Assembly: GCA_026399895.1 (NCBI GenBank)
Contig: JAPLQC010000043.1
Location: forward strand, 1-43,173
DNA: 43,173 bases
Source of the DNA: Burkholderiales bacterium
GTDB taxonomy: Bacteria > Pseudomonadota > Gammaproteobacteria > Burkholderiales > Burkholderiaceae_D
Direction of reading: 5' to 3'
Shown: positions 7,211 to 15,619 of the stretch, piece by piece
Layout: every line of letters begins with the position of its first letter
Position numbering within the stretch: the stretch's first letter is position 1
Translations under genes and position numbers: made by a program
The notes under the pieces: generated by a model
What the model was told of the DNA's origin: nothing
Databases searched by the model: none
The model's input: only the letters and a program-made list of their open reading frames with translations

Positions 7211-8890
7211 ATGAAGCTATCCATGAAAACGATGGCCACTGCGGCGATGCTGGTAGCAGCACCAGTCGCATTGGCCAAAGACTGGGGTGTGTACGGTGGC
7301 GACACCGGTAACACCCGCTACAGCGTTGCTAATCAAGTTAGCGCTGCAAACGTCAAAAACCTGAAGGTCAAGTGGGCACTGCAACTCGGTACCAACCGTT
7401 CACAAGAATCGACACCGATTCTGGTCGGCGACACCATGTTCGTGACCTCGTCGTTCGGTCCAAAACACGTTTACGCGGTTAACGCTAAAACGGGTGATCT
7501 CAAGTGGCGTCACTCGCCAGAGCTGCCAAAGAACGTTGATCAGTTCGCTTGCTGCGACGTGAACAGCCGTGGTGTTGCACACGCTAATGGCAAGATCTTC
7601 TTTGGTCGTCTTGACTCGAAGCTGACTGCGCTTGACGCGAAGACCGGCAAAGAGCTCTGGACCTCGACTGTGGTTGACTACACTCAGGGTTCGGTCATCA
7701 CTTCGCCACCCACTATCGCTGGCAACCTCGTCATCACCGGTTTCGGTGGCGGTGAGTACGGTGTACGTGGCGCGATCATCGCTTACGATCAGAACACTGG
7801 TAAGGAAGTCTGGCGTACCCACACCGTGCCTGAGCCAAATGAAAAAGGCGGCGACACCTGGAAGGGTGACTCCGGCAAGCATGGCGGTGGCGCTGCATGG
7901 TTCATCGGTTCGTATGATCCTAAGCTGAACCTGGTCTACTACGGCACCTCCAACCCAGCACCTTGGGCAGCTGCAGTGCGCGGTAACGACAGCTCCGAGG
8001 TAGGCAAGTACAGCAACCTGTACACCGCCTCACTCGTGGCCTTGAATGCCAACACTGGTCAGATCCAGTGGCACTATCAGTACACACCACATGACGCATG
8101 GGATTACGACGGCGTTAACGAACTGGTGTTTGCTGACCTGCCATTCGACGGCAAAACAGTTCCAGTCATCATGACTGCGAACCGTAACGGCTTCTTCTAC
8201 GTTATCGAGCGCGCGAACGGCAAGCTGCTGTCCGCAAGACAGTTCGTCGATGGCGTGAACTGGGCTACTGGCGTTGATCTGAAGACTGGCGCACCGATCG
8301 AAGCTCCGGACAACAAGTTCCGTCCTGGCTTCAAGCGTAAAGCTGTGAATGTTTGCCCGAACCTCCTCGGCGGCAAGAACTGGATGCCGATGAGCTACAA
8401 CAAGCAAACTGGTCTGGTCTACATCCCAACCATGAACCTGTGCATGGACATGGAAGGCGTGCAGGAAGACTACAAGCGCGGTCAGTTCTACCTGTCGGTC
8501 AACTTTGACCTCGGCAAGCTGGGCCCTGGCGGCCACGGTGGTGGTCTGAAGGCGTTTGATCCGCTGACAGGTAAGACTGTCTGGATGAACAAGCAGCCGT
8601 TGCCGTTCAACGGTGGCACCATGACTACTGCAACAGGTCTGGTGTTTGCTGGTGACATCCAAGGCATGTTCCGCGCCTATGACGCTAAGTCGGGTAAAGA
8701 ACTCTGGAAGTTCAACACTGGCTCAGGTATCACTGCTGCGCCGATGACCTATGTAATCGATGGCAAGCAGTATGTTGCTGTTGTTTCGGGTCGTACGCAG
8801 TCGATCCCAGCGTTCCTGGGTGACCTCGGTCAGAAGATGGTAGATGCCAGCCCTGAAGGCGGCACTCTGTTCGTCTTTGCGTTGAACTAA
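7211..8890 (+). CDS. PQQ-dependent alcohol dehydrogenase, lanthanide type
   Basis: Periplasmic quinoprotein of 559 aa that oxidises a primary alcohol to the aldehyde and passes electrons to a cytochrome c. A signal peptide (hydrophobic MATAAMLVAAPVALA, cut before KDWG) precedes a PQQ beta-propeller. The vicinal Cys114-Cys115 (FACCDVNSRG) give the disulfide ring over PQQ. Metal ligands Glu182 (GGEYGVRG) and Asn248 (TSNPAPW) are present. Asp298 (catalytic) and Asp300, in AWDYDGVNE, form the D-x-D pair that marks lanthanide-using enzymes such as XoxF and PedH; calcium enzymes have Ala, Ser or Thr at the second place. The ATG at 7211 is preferred over 7196 because GGAGA lies just before it. At 559 aa it is shorter than XoxF (about 600), so an ExaA/PedH-like alcohol range is as likely as methanol. 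Confidence 0.9.
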   Translation: MKLSMKTMATAAMLVAAPVALAKDWGVYGGDTGNTRYSVANQVSAANVKNLKVKWALQLGTNRSQESTPILVGDTMFVTSSFGPKHVYAVNAKTGDLKWRHSPELPKNVDQFACCDVNSRGVAHANGKIFFGRLDSKLTALDAKTGKELWTSTVVDYTQGSVITSPPTIAGNLVITGFGGGEYGVRGAIIAYDQNTGKEVWRTHTVPEPNEKGGDTWKGDSGKHGGGAAWFIGSYDPKLNLVYYGTSNPAPWAAAVRGNDSSEVGKYSNLYTASLVALNANTGQIQWHYQYTPHDAWDYDGVNELVFADLPFDGKTVPVIMTANRNGFFYVIERANGKLLSARQFVDGVNWATGVDLKTGAPIEAPDNKFRPGFKRKAVNVCPNLLGGKNWMPMSYNKQTGLVYIPTMNLCMDMEGVQEDYKRGQFYLSVNFDLGKLGPGGHGGGLKAFDPLTGKTVWMNKQPLPFNGGTMTTATGLVFAGDIQGMFRAYDAKSGKELWKFNTGSGITAAPMTYVIDGKQYVAVVSGRTQSIPAFLGDLGQKMVDASPEGGTLFVFALN

Positions 8891-8904
8891 TTCGGAGAGT
8901 GGAA

Positions 8905-10083
8905 ATGCCCAAGTCGCTATACAACCGTGCTCGCTTTTGGTCTGCCGTCGCTTTGGTGACGGGTGTGTTTGCAGCGCCGCTGGCGTCTGCAGACACCATC
9001 AAGATCTGTACTGATCCCGACAACCTGCCTTTCAGTAAGTCAGAAGGTGCGGAAAAGGGTCTGTATGTCGAGCTGGCAGATATGGTTGTGCAGCGCTTGG
9101 GCGCTTCCGCCGAATATGTTTGGTGGTTGACGTATAACCAGCGTCGCGCTGTCCGCAACACCATGGACATGTGCGACGCCTATTTTGCTTTGCCCGCAAA
9201 TGCGGATTACAAGATGCGTGGTTTGGATAAAACCCGCGCCTTTCTCGATGTCGGCTATGCCGTTGTGGCACCGTCGTCGTTCAAATTCAGCGGTCTGGAA
9301 GATCTGAAGGGCAAACGCATTGGCGTGTTGCACGGATCTACCCCGCATATCGTCCTATCGAATGAAACGGGTTATGACTGCCGCAATTTCCGCGAACAAG
9401 ACGCGGTGCTGGCAGCACTCGATAAAGGTGAGATCGATGTCGCCGTGCTTTGGGGTCCAAGCGCGGGATACGCTAACCTCAAGCAGTATGCTGAACGTTG
9501 GAAGGTAACGCCCGTTGCAGGCCAGGGTTTGAATGGTCAGGTGGCTGTTGCAGTTTCAAAGAAAAATCCTGAGTTAAAAGCGAAGATTGATCAGGCACTG
9601 ACCGAGTTGCAACCTGAGATCAAAAAGCTTCAGCAGAAATATGCCTTCCCGCAAACCGCGCCTGTGATGCTGGATGCGAAAGGATCATGGAACGCAATTA
9701 CTGATCAAGTCGCTGGTGGCAGTACACTGGCACGTGCCACGCAAGCTGCACACAAAGATGCAGCGGGCATGATGGCCGCAGGTGGTGCCAAGGCTGACTG
9801 GCGCGCCAACATGATCAAGGTAAACGACGTCAACCTTGAAGACGTCAAGGCGATGTTTAACAGCCGCTGCTCGCACTGCCATGGTCAGAACGGCGCTAGC
9901 CCGCAGCAAGAGCGCGATCTGCGCAAGCTGTCTAAGCGTTATGACGATAAATGGCGTGAGGTGGCAGTTACCACTATTACCAACGGCCGTACTGATCTTG
10001 GCATGCCGAACTGGGGTGGTACGCTATCCGATGGCGATATTCAAAATATCGTGAAGTTTCTAGAGACGATACAGCGCAAATAA
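8905..10083 (+). CDS. XoxJ/MxaJ-like periplasmic binding protein fused to cytochrome c
   Basis: A 392-aa exported protein. After the signal peptide (ending APLASA) comes a solute-binding-like domain of about 230 residues starting TIKICTDPDNLPFS, as in the quinoprotein-associated proteins MxaJ/XoxJ that assist or activate the dehydrogenase. A linker of about 60 residues (Ala/Gly/Lys-rich) leads to a monohaem cytochrome c domain with Cys322-SH-Cys325-His326 (CSHCH) and a likely axial Met367 in LGMPNWGG. The ATG at 8905 follows GGAGAG. It lies 14 bases after the dehydrogenase, so the two form an operon. The fusion joins the roles of XoxJ and XoxG, the physiological electron acceptor, in one chain; that functional reading is inference from the families. 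Confidence 0.88.
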   Translation: MPKSLYNRARFWSAVALVTGVFAAPLASADTIKICTDPDNLPFSKSEGAEKGLYVELADMVVQRLGASAEYVWWLTYNQRRAVRNTMDMCDAYFALPANADYKMRGLDKTRAFLDVGYAVVAPSSFKFSGLEDLKGKRIGVLHGSTPHIVLSNETGYDCRNFREQDAVLAALDKGEIDVAVLWGPSAGYANLKQYAERWKVTPVAGQGLNGQVAVAVSKKNPELKAKIDQALTELQPEIKKLQQKYAFPQTAPVMLDAKGSWNAITDQVAGGSTLARATQAAHKDAAGMMAAGGAKADWRANMIKVNDVNLEDVKAMFNSRCSHCHGQNGASPQQERDLRKLSKRYDDKWREVAVTTITNGRTDLGMPNWGGTLSDGDIQNIVKFLETIQRK

Positions 10084-10123
10084 ACAGAATACGTAATTCG
10101 CAGGGCCGAGCGCCCTGAAAGAC

Positions 10124-10156
10124 AAAAATCCCAACCAGTCGGTTGGGATTTTTTTT
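10124..10156. terminator. Bidirectional intrinsic terminator
   Basis: Perfect 13-bp inverted repeat AAAAATCCCAACC / GGTTGGGATTTTT with loop AGTC. T runs follow on both strands, eight T on the + strand. It ends the PQQ dehydrogenase operon from the left and the flagellin transcript from the right. A smaller hairpin, CAGGGC / GCCCTG, sits just before it at 10101-10117. Confidence 0.9.
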
Positions 10157-10210
10157 GGGTGAGCCGAACTTATTGGCAAAACCTATTCAGAAGCAGACTC
10201 AGAAACCGGT

Positions 10211-12310
10211 TCAACTAATAAATTGCTTCAACAGATAAGCCACCATGTCCTGCGAGATATTCGCCTGTGCCAGCATGGCCATTGCGCCATTCTGCTTTAT
10301 TTGCGCTGAAGCTAGGGCCGTAGTTTCAGCGGCGAGGTCGTAGTCCATGATGTTGCCGTACGCCGTGGTGGCGGCAACATTGGTGGCGGTAACGTAATCG
10401 CTTTGGTAGCCGAGTATGTTTTCTTGTGCCCCTACCAGTGCCTGGTATGAAGACACCATATCAATCGCGTCGTCCAGTACCGCCATGGCATTGCTGCCCC
10501 CGGTTTGTGTCGAGATATCGAGTTCCGAGACCCGTGTATCGTCTGACGAACCGCCGTAGGTGCCTGCAACAAATCCAAGCGTGGTGAAATCGGAATACCC
10601 TTCGGTACCCGCAGAAACGGAAAAAGTGGCATCTGAGTACATTTTGACCGTCGAAATGTAAGTTTCAGCGCCCGCTGCCGAGGTTGCGCTACCCGACATG
10701 CCGGAGATGCCGATAGCCGCACCATTTCCGGTATTCGTTGCGATAGAAATATTTCTGCCATCCGATGCAGTCAGCGTGACGCCGCTACCGTTGTTCAATG
10801 CCGTGACGCCAGTGCTTCCCGTGTAGTTGTTCAGGAGAGTAACCACGCTATCGATGGATGAGGATGCCGTCAGGCCGGCTGTAATTGTCTGTCCATTCAG
10901 GTAGATGGTGCTCACGGCTGCGGCTGAGAAACCGGTGCCGACAACCACATTCGGGTTTGCGGAAGCAGTCACGCCGGTCAGTGTCGTTTGCCGATTAATC
11001 GCAGCGGCCATCGCAATGGCACTGGACGCTCTGGTAGACGATGTCGCTGTGGTGCTTGACGCAGTATCGTCGGATGTGAAGGTTGCGCCGATGGCGTAGC
11101 CATTGATGGTCAGGTCTCCGGCTGACATGGCGGTTGGCGCACTGGTCGAGGCGGCTCGCTTTTTTGTAGAAACCTGAGCGGTATTGCTGTCGTAGGTCCC
11201 AATGTCCAGACCCGCATTCGCGATCGTGCCACCGACGTTGCTACTGATCGTGATATCCGTCTGATCCAGACTGCGCAGGGTATAGGTACCTGCATAGGTG
11301 CCGGCTGCACCGATACCCGTCCTGGACGCAGTCAGATTGGTACCGTCAAATGCCACCGTGATGTTCCGGCCGTCTGTTGCCGTCAATGTCACACCAAGTG
11401 TGGAACTGTTGGTGTCTGTTGCAGTAACGCCAGTCTGTCCGCTATTCAGGTTAATGGCGGTGACAACCGCCGCGCGGTTAGTCGCGTAATCATTGCTGGA
11501 CGCTAGCGTCAGAGAAATAGATGTTCCATTGATTGTCATTGTTCCGGCCGAGCCAGTGCCTGCAGCTGTCATGGCGCTACCGGCGACAGTTGTTTCGCCA
11601 ACGTCGGCCTCGACATTCGTAGAACTAGTCATCAGGTTGATCGCCGCAGCCTTGGCAATCGCGCTACCGGAGTTTGATGCATAGGAATAGCTGTCATATG
11701 ACGACTGTGATGCGCCAATCGTGTAGCCATTGATAAGCAGATCACCCGAAGCAAGCGCTGTTGTGGATCCGCCGAGCGAGCTGAGTGCCAATGGGCTGCC
11801 CGTCCCGAGTGCCGACGGAATTGCCGACGAAAATTTCAAGGTTGTCGTGTCGCCCGAGTTAATCCCGGTCTGGACTTTAATAGATGGCGTATCGCCATTG
11901 AGAAGTGAGGCGCCGTTGTACTCCGCACTTTCAGCGATGGAATCGATTTGCGCCATGTAAGTCTCGAACACCGTCTGATTACTGGTCCGAGTTGCAGCGC
12001 TGGCTGTGCCACTGGCCGACGAGGTCGCCAGTGTTTTCATCGAAGTCAAAATCGTCGCGATTTCCGACAGGGCGGAATCGGCAATTTGGACTGCGGATAT
12101 TCCTGCATTGATGTTGTCCGTTGCTTTGGCGTAGGAGGCGATCTGCGCCTTCCAGCGATTAGCAACGGCGAGTCCGACCGGGTTGTCTTTGGCGCTATTA
12201 ATGGCCAATTGCGTGCTGATTCGCGTGCTTGCTTGTGCGTAGGCTGTCGTAGCGCTCGAATAAGCGTTCGCAGCCACCATGGCATTGATGTTGGTGTTCA
12301 GGGACAACAT
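10211..12310 (-). CDS. fliC: Flagellin with enlarged, internally duplicated variable region
   Basis: Filament subunit of the flagellum, 699 aa against about 270-500 for most flagellins. The N-terminal D0/D1 (residues 1-140) has the family pattern: LNTNINAMVAAN, INSAKDNPVGLAVANR, NINAGISAVQIADSALSEI. The C-terminal D1/D0 (about 605-699) has YQALVGAQENILGYQ and IKQNGAMAMLAQANIS. Between them are two related blocks, about 188-380 and 397-590, each with GDL-INGY-IGA, an INGT/LNGQ strand and TLTA-DGRNI, like Flagellin_IN repeats. The C-terminus ends KQFIS instead of the common LLR or LLQ. GGGGAG lies upstream of the ATG. No other flagellar gene is in the window, so this is an isolated flagellin locus. 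The call is firm; the gene symbol is the generic one. Confidence 0.92.
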   Translation of the reverse strand: MLSLNTNINAMVAANAYSSATTAYAQASTRISTQLAINSAKDNPVGLAVANRWKAQIASYAKATDNINAGISAVQIADSALSEIATILTSMKTLATSSASGTASAATRTSNQTVFETYMAQIDSIAESAEYNGASLLNGDTPSIKVQTGINSGDTTTLKFSSAIPSALGTGSPLALSSLGGSTTALASGDLLINGYTIGASQSSYDSYSYASNSGSAIAKAAAINLMTSSTNVEADVGETTVAGSAMTAAGTGSAGTMTINGTSISLTLASSNDYATNRAAVVTAINLNSGQTGVTATDTNSSTLGVTLTATDGRNITVAFDGTNLTASRTGIGAAGTYAGTYTLRSLDQTDITISSNVGGTIANAGLDIGTYDSNTAQVSTKKRAASTSAPTAMSAGDLTINGYAIGATFTSDDTASSTTATSSTRASSAIAMAAAINRQTTLTGVTASANPNVVVGTGFSAAAVSTIYLNGQTITAGLTASSSIDSVVTLLNNYTGSTGVTALNNGSGVTLTASDGRNISIATNTGNGAAIGISGMSGSATSAAGAETYISTVKMYSDATFSVSAGTEGYSDFTTLGFVAGTYGGSSDDTRVSELDISTQTGGSNAMAVLDDAIDMVSSYQALVGAQENILGYQSDYVTATNVAATTAYGNIMDYDLAAETTALASAQIKQNGAMAMLAQANISQDMVAYLLKQFIS

Positions 12311-12654
12311 AGCCGTTATCTCCCCACCAAATCAAGCTTGCATAAGACAACACATATAGCCGACGCCTGCGCAGACCTAGGCTGTTCGGGCAACCGATTG
12401 GGGGGTGATGGTACTGGGATGGCTGCCGGGTAGTTGGCGTCGATCATGCTGATCCTCGACTCTTTGAAAACTTGAGACGAGCTTATCAACAAAAAACAGC
12501 AACTCGAAAAACTTTAGCGTTTGTTACGCGCTTTACTTCGAATTACATAAGTTACGGTTGAAAATGCTAAAGTTTTTTAACGTGGATCCAAGGGATGCGC
12601 CGGTGGCAGTATCGACCGTCAGATGGGAAACAGCTTCTTTCCGGCGTATCTGAC
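12311..12654. other. Non-coding region between flagellin and T6SS operon end, with long inverted repeat
   Basis: No credible gene. It must contain the flagellin promoter on the - strand and the end of the T6SS transcript. A perfect 12-bp inverted repeat, AAAAACTTTAGC (12507-12518) and GCTAAAGTTTTT (12566-12577), is separated by 47 bp. On the - strand one arm reads TAAAGTTTTT, similar to the -35 element of the flagellar sigma factor (TAAAGTTT), but the GTTGATAA that could be the -10 is about 18 bases away instead of 11. I therefore do not claim a sigma-28 promoter. The repeat may be an operator or part of a terminator for the T6SS operon. Confidence 0.5.
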
Positions 12655-14409
12655 CTATCGCATCGCCAGGTAAGCAGGGTGTAGCAAGTCGTATAACCGT
12701 GAGGGCTGCTTTAGTGGTGCCAGCAATCGATTTACGGAAGCTCCATCTGTGATGGGTTTTTTGAGTAGATACTCGACTGTCGTTTGAAGTTTGCTCAAAT
12801 CTTGCACTGAAGTGCTGGATGTGAGGCTTGTCAGCTCGGCGATGGCGTCGGTTGACTCCTTGCTCTGCCGAGTGATCATGCTTTTGAATCCTGTGGTCTG
12901 ATCACGGTAGGTCGCGAGCGCCTGCTTCACATTTTTCTGTAGCACCCGGAGTTTGGCTAGATTTTTCTCTTGTAATGCAGCGAAAGCAGCCATTTTTTTC
13001 TGGTGATCTGCCAAGTCGCGCGCCTGTTGCTCCGCTAATATTTTGGCTTTCTGTGCCGCCAGTTCGCGCTGACGTTCGTCAACCAACTCACGTGTTCTTT
13101 GCGTACTCAAGTCTTTCGCGCGGCGCGAAGCTATATTCAGGGCTTTACGTGTCGCTTCGGATTCGCGATCGTTAGTGATAACAATTTCGAAGCGCGAATT
13201 TAAGATGATATCCCGTGCTGATTCACGTAAAGATGTTAGCTGATTGTTATACGATCGCACGGTAAGTTGATAGAACGGATCGTTTATTTCGTATCCGCAT
13301 ATCTCGATCAAAGTGCTTGTTTCTATGGTCGCAATCAAGTGAGCGCCGATAAATGGAAACTTTTCCATTATCTCGAGCAATTGATTGTCTGATGTGTCCA
13401 TCATGCCCAGTATCTTATTGGCACGTGTCATCATGATGTGGTCTGCTACAAAATTACGGATGGTATAAATCAGCTTTGCGACACTGACTGCAGCATTAGT
13501 TATAGGGCCGGCCATGCCACTCGATACTGCGCCCGTTACTAGTGCTGAGACCGACCCGGCGAGATCAATGCCTAGTGAGACACGTTGCTTCTCAAAGATG
13601 CTTTGCAAAGAGGTTATGGCCGCCTGAATGTCGCCCTTGCGCGTTAACGGTCTAGCCTTTTCGTTCCTATAAATCTTTAGTTCATTATCAACGATACCCT
13701 TCATACTCATAAAGACCGAGAAGCCGTCTTTAACAACGCCAAGCACTGGGATGTAACCAGAAACATCGGCCAGGACTTTCTCGCCGATTTCTCGGCTCAG
13801 GGCTTGCATCACCTCTTGCTGGAGATCTCCCTCCATGCCGGTAATTGAGCGCAGCATGTTTTGCCATTCGGTTGACACCGTTGCTGCATCTCCCTGCCAA
13901 CCCGCTGGATTTAAGTCCGATGCATTGGGCTTTAGTTCGGTGGCAAGCCCCTTCAAGCTAGAGTAGGCAGCATAGGCGGCTGCTCCCAGTTCCTTGCCTA
14001 CTTTTATACGATCACTTTTGTAGCGTACTTTGGCGTCGGAAAGTGTGCGCCGGAGAGCCTGACTCTGAGCGAGCTTGACTTCTCTGAGTCCTACCAAGTC
14101 TTCTGCCGTATATTCCTTAGTCCAATTCTTCAGATACCTTCTCAGTGCGGTGATGGCACCTAGCTGATCCCGATCAGATTTTTTTTCAGCTTCACCCGGC
14201 GTCAGCGCATTATTGATACTTGCATACTTTTTTTTCTTTGCTTCATCGAAAGCATCGAGCATATTCTCGAGATGCTTACGCATATTTTGGTCATTTTGCG
14301 ACTCGGAAAAATCTTTATATGCCTTATCTAGGGCTTGCCATTCTCTCGAGCCGGATCCGATGCTGGCCATTGAGGTCGATTGTTTCCAAAGATCATAAGA
14401 GGGCAGCAT
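12655..14409 (-). CDS. Unknown 584-aa protein at distal end of T6SS operon, candidate effector
   Basis: I do not recognise the family. The N-terminal 200 residues are helical, charged and Lys-rich. Residues about 213-240 (VLADVSGYIPVLGVVKDGF) and 278-325 (DLAGSVSALVTGAVSSG, then ITNAAVSVAKLIYTI) are hydrophobic helices without a signal peptide. About 415-500 is a Lys/Arg/Gln/Ala-rich coiled coil with repeated R-DL, R-EL and A-IL patterns. Cytosolic start, internal hydrophobic hairpins and a long coiled coil are what pore-forming toxins of the colicin or T6SS type look like, but this is inference. CGGAG precedes the ATG. It lies 52 bp downstream of tssA as the last gene of the operon. No obvious immunity gene is adjacent; a structural or accessory role is possible. 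Confidence 0.6.
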   Translation of the reverse strand: MLPSYDLWKQSTSMASIGSGSREWQALDKAYKDFSESQNDQNMRKHLENMLDAFDEAKKKKYASINNALTPGEAEKKSDRDQLGAITALRRYLKNWTKEYTAEDLVGLREVKLAQSQALRRTLSDAKVRYKSDRIKVGKELGAAAYAAYSSLKGLATELKPNASDLNPAGWQGDAATVSTEWQNMLRSITGMEGDLQQEVMQALSREIGEKVLADVSGYIPVLGVVKDGFSVFMSMKGIVDNELKIYRNEKARPLTRKGDIQAAITSLQSIFEKQRVSLGIDLAGSVSALVTGAVSSGMAGPITNAAVSVAKLIYTIRNFVADHIMMTRANKILGMMDTSDNQLLEIMEKFPFIGAHLIATIETSTLIEICGYEINDPFYQLTVRSYNNQLTSLRESARDIILNSRFEIVITNDRESEATRKALNIASRRAKDLSTQRTRELVDERQRELAAQKAKILAEQQARDLADHQKKMAAFAALQEKNLAKLRVLQKNVKQALATYRDQTTGFKSMITRQSKESTDAIAELTSLTSSTSVQDLSKLQTTVEYLLKKPITDGASVNRLLAPLKQPSRLYDLLHPAYLAMR

Positions 14410-14461
14410 GATTTGACTCCGACTTTTTTACGTTTGTTATGGGTCGTTGGTTTGCTTGGCT

Positions 14462-15619
14462 TCAGTCGCCAGCGTCAATTCCCAGTAACTCGAAAAACTT
14501 TTCCATGGATCCTGCTGTTTCTGTCATTTCTTGTATCAACTGCGGAAATGGCATGTTGCCTAACTCGATGGCTCGCTGTACCAAATAGGGTGCGGGATCA
14601 TGGGGATCCGTCGCGCGCAAATAAGCAGCAATCGCTTCCAGTGCAGCATAGGCATGGGCTTTGCTGTGAAAGATAGGTAAGCCTGCAACGCCCAGTTGCA
14701 ATTGCCAGGGTTCCTCTGCGATTGATTGGCCTGAGGCGAATGTTCCCGAAGTGGTTTTGAATTCCTTACCAACCACTTCGAGGGCGGGGGAGATGTTTGG
14801 AATCCCTCCTGCCGAGTCAGCGCTTTCCATCCCAAGCGCGGCTTCAGTTTTTGGCTCTGGTAGCCGCTGTGAGAGATCATCGACTGCACTTTGCAGAATT
14901 AGAAGTTCATTTTCCAGCTTTGCGAGAGATGGAGATTCCTTTACAAGTTGGTGGTCTAGGTATTGGGTTAGCTGCTGAAGGATTTGCAGGCAGTGCGAGG
15001 TGTGTTTAGACAATGTATGCAGCCAGTCACTGTCTGAAAGCATTACGCTGTCGCGAATATCACGTCGGCTCAGCTTTCCATCCATGCCGGATTTTGCGTC
15101 ATCGGCAATCGGCGCATCTTCCCAGTCGAGCAGCGTGATCGCCTTACCCCGATAAAGGCTGGCAGGTAGCAACACGCCATGGAGCCGTAGGGTCAGTGGA
15201 AGATTGGAATTCATCCAAACAAACGGTGCAACCCGACGATCACAATCGCTATCAGTAATTTCCGGCCAAGCGCAGTCCCAGTACTTTTCGGCTATGCGAT
15301 GTACAAGCTCAAGGCCGATGTGTAATCCTTCAATATGTGAAGTACGTATCCAGGCATCACATAGCCATCCAGCGATCTGGAAATCCTTGGTTTCGGTCGT
15401 CAATAGCTGTATACAAAGTTCGCTTATTCGTTGCCAATTTGCTTTTAGTAGCGGTCGCTCCCAATCCCCCATGGGTAGATTGGGATTGTCTTCTTCGCGT
15501 AGTCGACTCAGCTCTGCAAACTTTGGCTCATAGCGCATCCACCGGCCTGCTGGCCCATCTTCCGAGATCGGCGTAAGCAGCTGCTGGAGCAATGAATCGA
15601 AATCGATGTCGTCCATCAT
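14462..15619 (-). CDS. tssA: T6SS protein TssA (ImpA family)
   Basis: Cap and baseplate-associated protein of the T6SS, 385 aa. The N-terminal ImpA_N domain is clear (about 5-125: LLQQLLTPISEDGPAG, YEPKFAELSRLREEDN, DWERPLLKANW). The C-terminus has the short TssA-type segment with DPHDPAPYLVQRAIELGNMP. The middle (about 220-310) is a low-conservation linker. The ATG overlaps the tssM stop (ATGA), which supports this start and translational coupling; a second ATG follows directly. Family members coordinate assembly and priming of the sheath-tube. Confidence 0.9.
   Translation of the reverse strand: MMDDIDFDSLLQQLLTPISEDGPAGRWMRYEPKFAELSRLREEDNPNLPMGDWERPLLKANWQRISELCIQLLTTETKDFQIAGWLCDAWIRTSHIEGLHIGLELVHRIAEKYWDCAWPEITDSDCDRRVAPFVWMNSNLPLTLRLHGVLLPASLYRGKAITLLDWEDAPIADDAKSGMDGKLSRRDIRDSVMLSDSDWLHTLSKHTSHCLQILQQLTQYLDHQLVKESPSLAKLENELLILQSAVDDLSQRLPEPKTEAALGMESADSAGGIPNISPALEVVGKEFKTTSGTFASGQSIAEEPWQLQLGVAGLPIFHSKAHAYAALEAIAAYLRATDPHDPAPYLVQRAIELGNMPFPQLIQEMTETAGSMEKFFELLGIDAGD

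Noticed and set aside
8030..8662. Long open frame on the - strand inside the PQQ dehydrogenase gene (210 aa)
   Set aside because: It is antisense to a gene with clear catalytic motifs; composition is His/Val/Gln-rich and no domain is visible. It is a shadow of codon bias.
12481..12560. Sigma-28 flagellar promoter
   Set aside because: A TAAAGTTT-like -35 and a GTTGATAA-like -10 exist on the - strand but are about 18 bases apart instead of 11.
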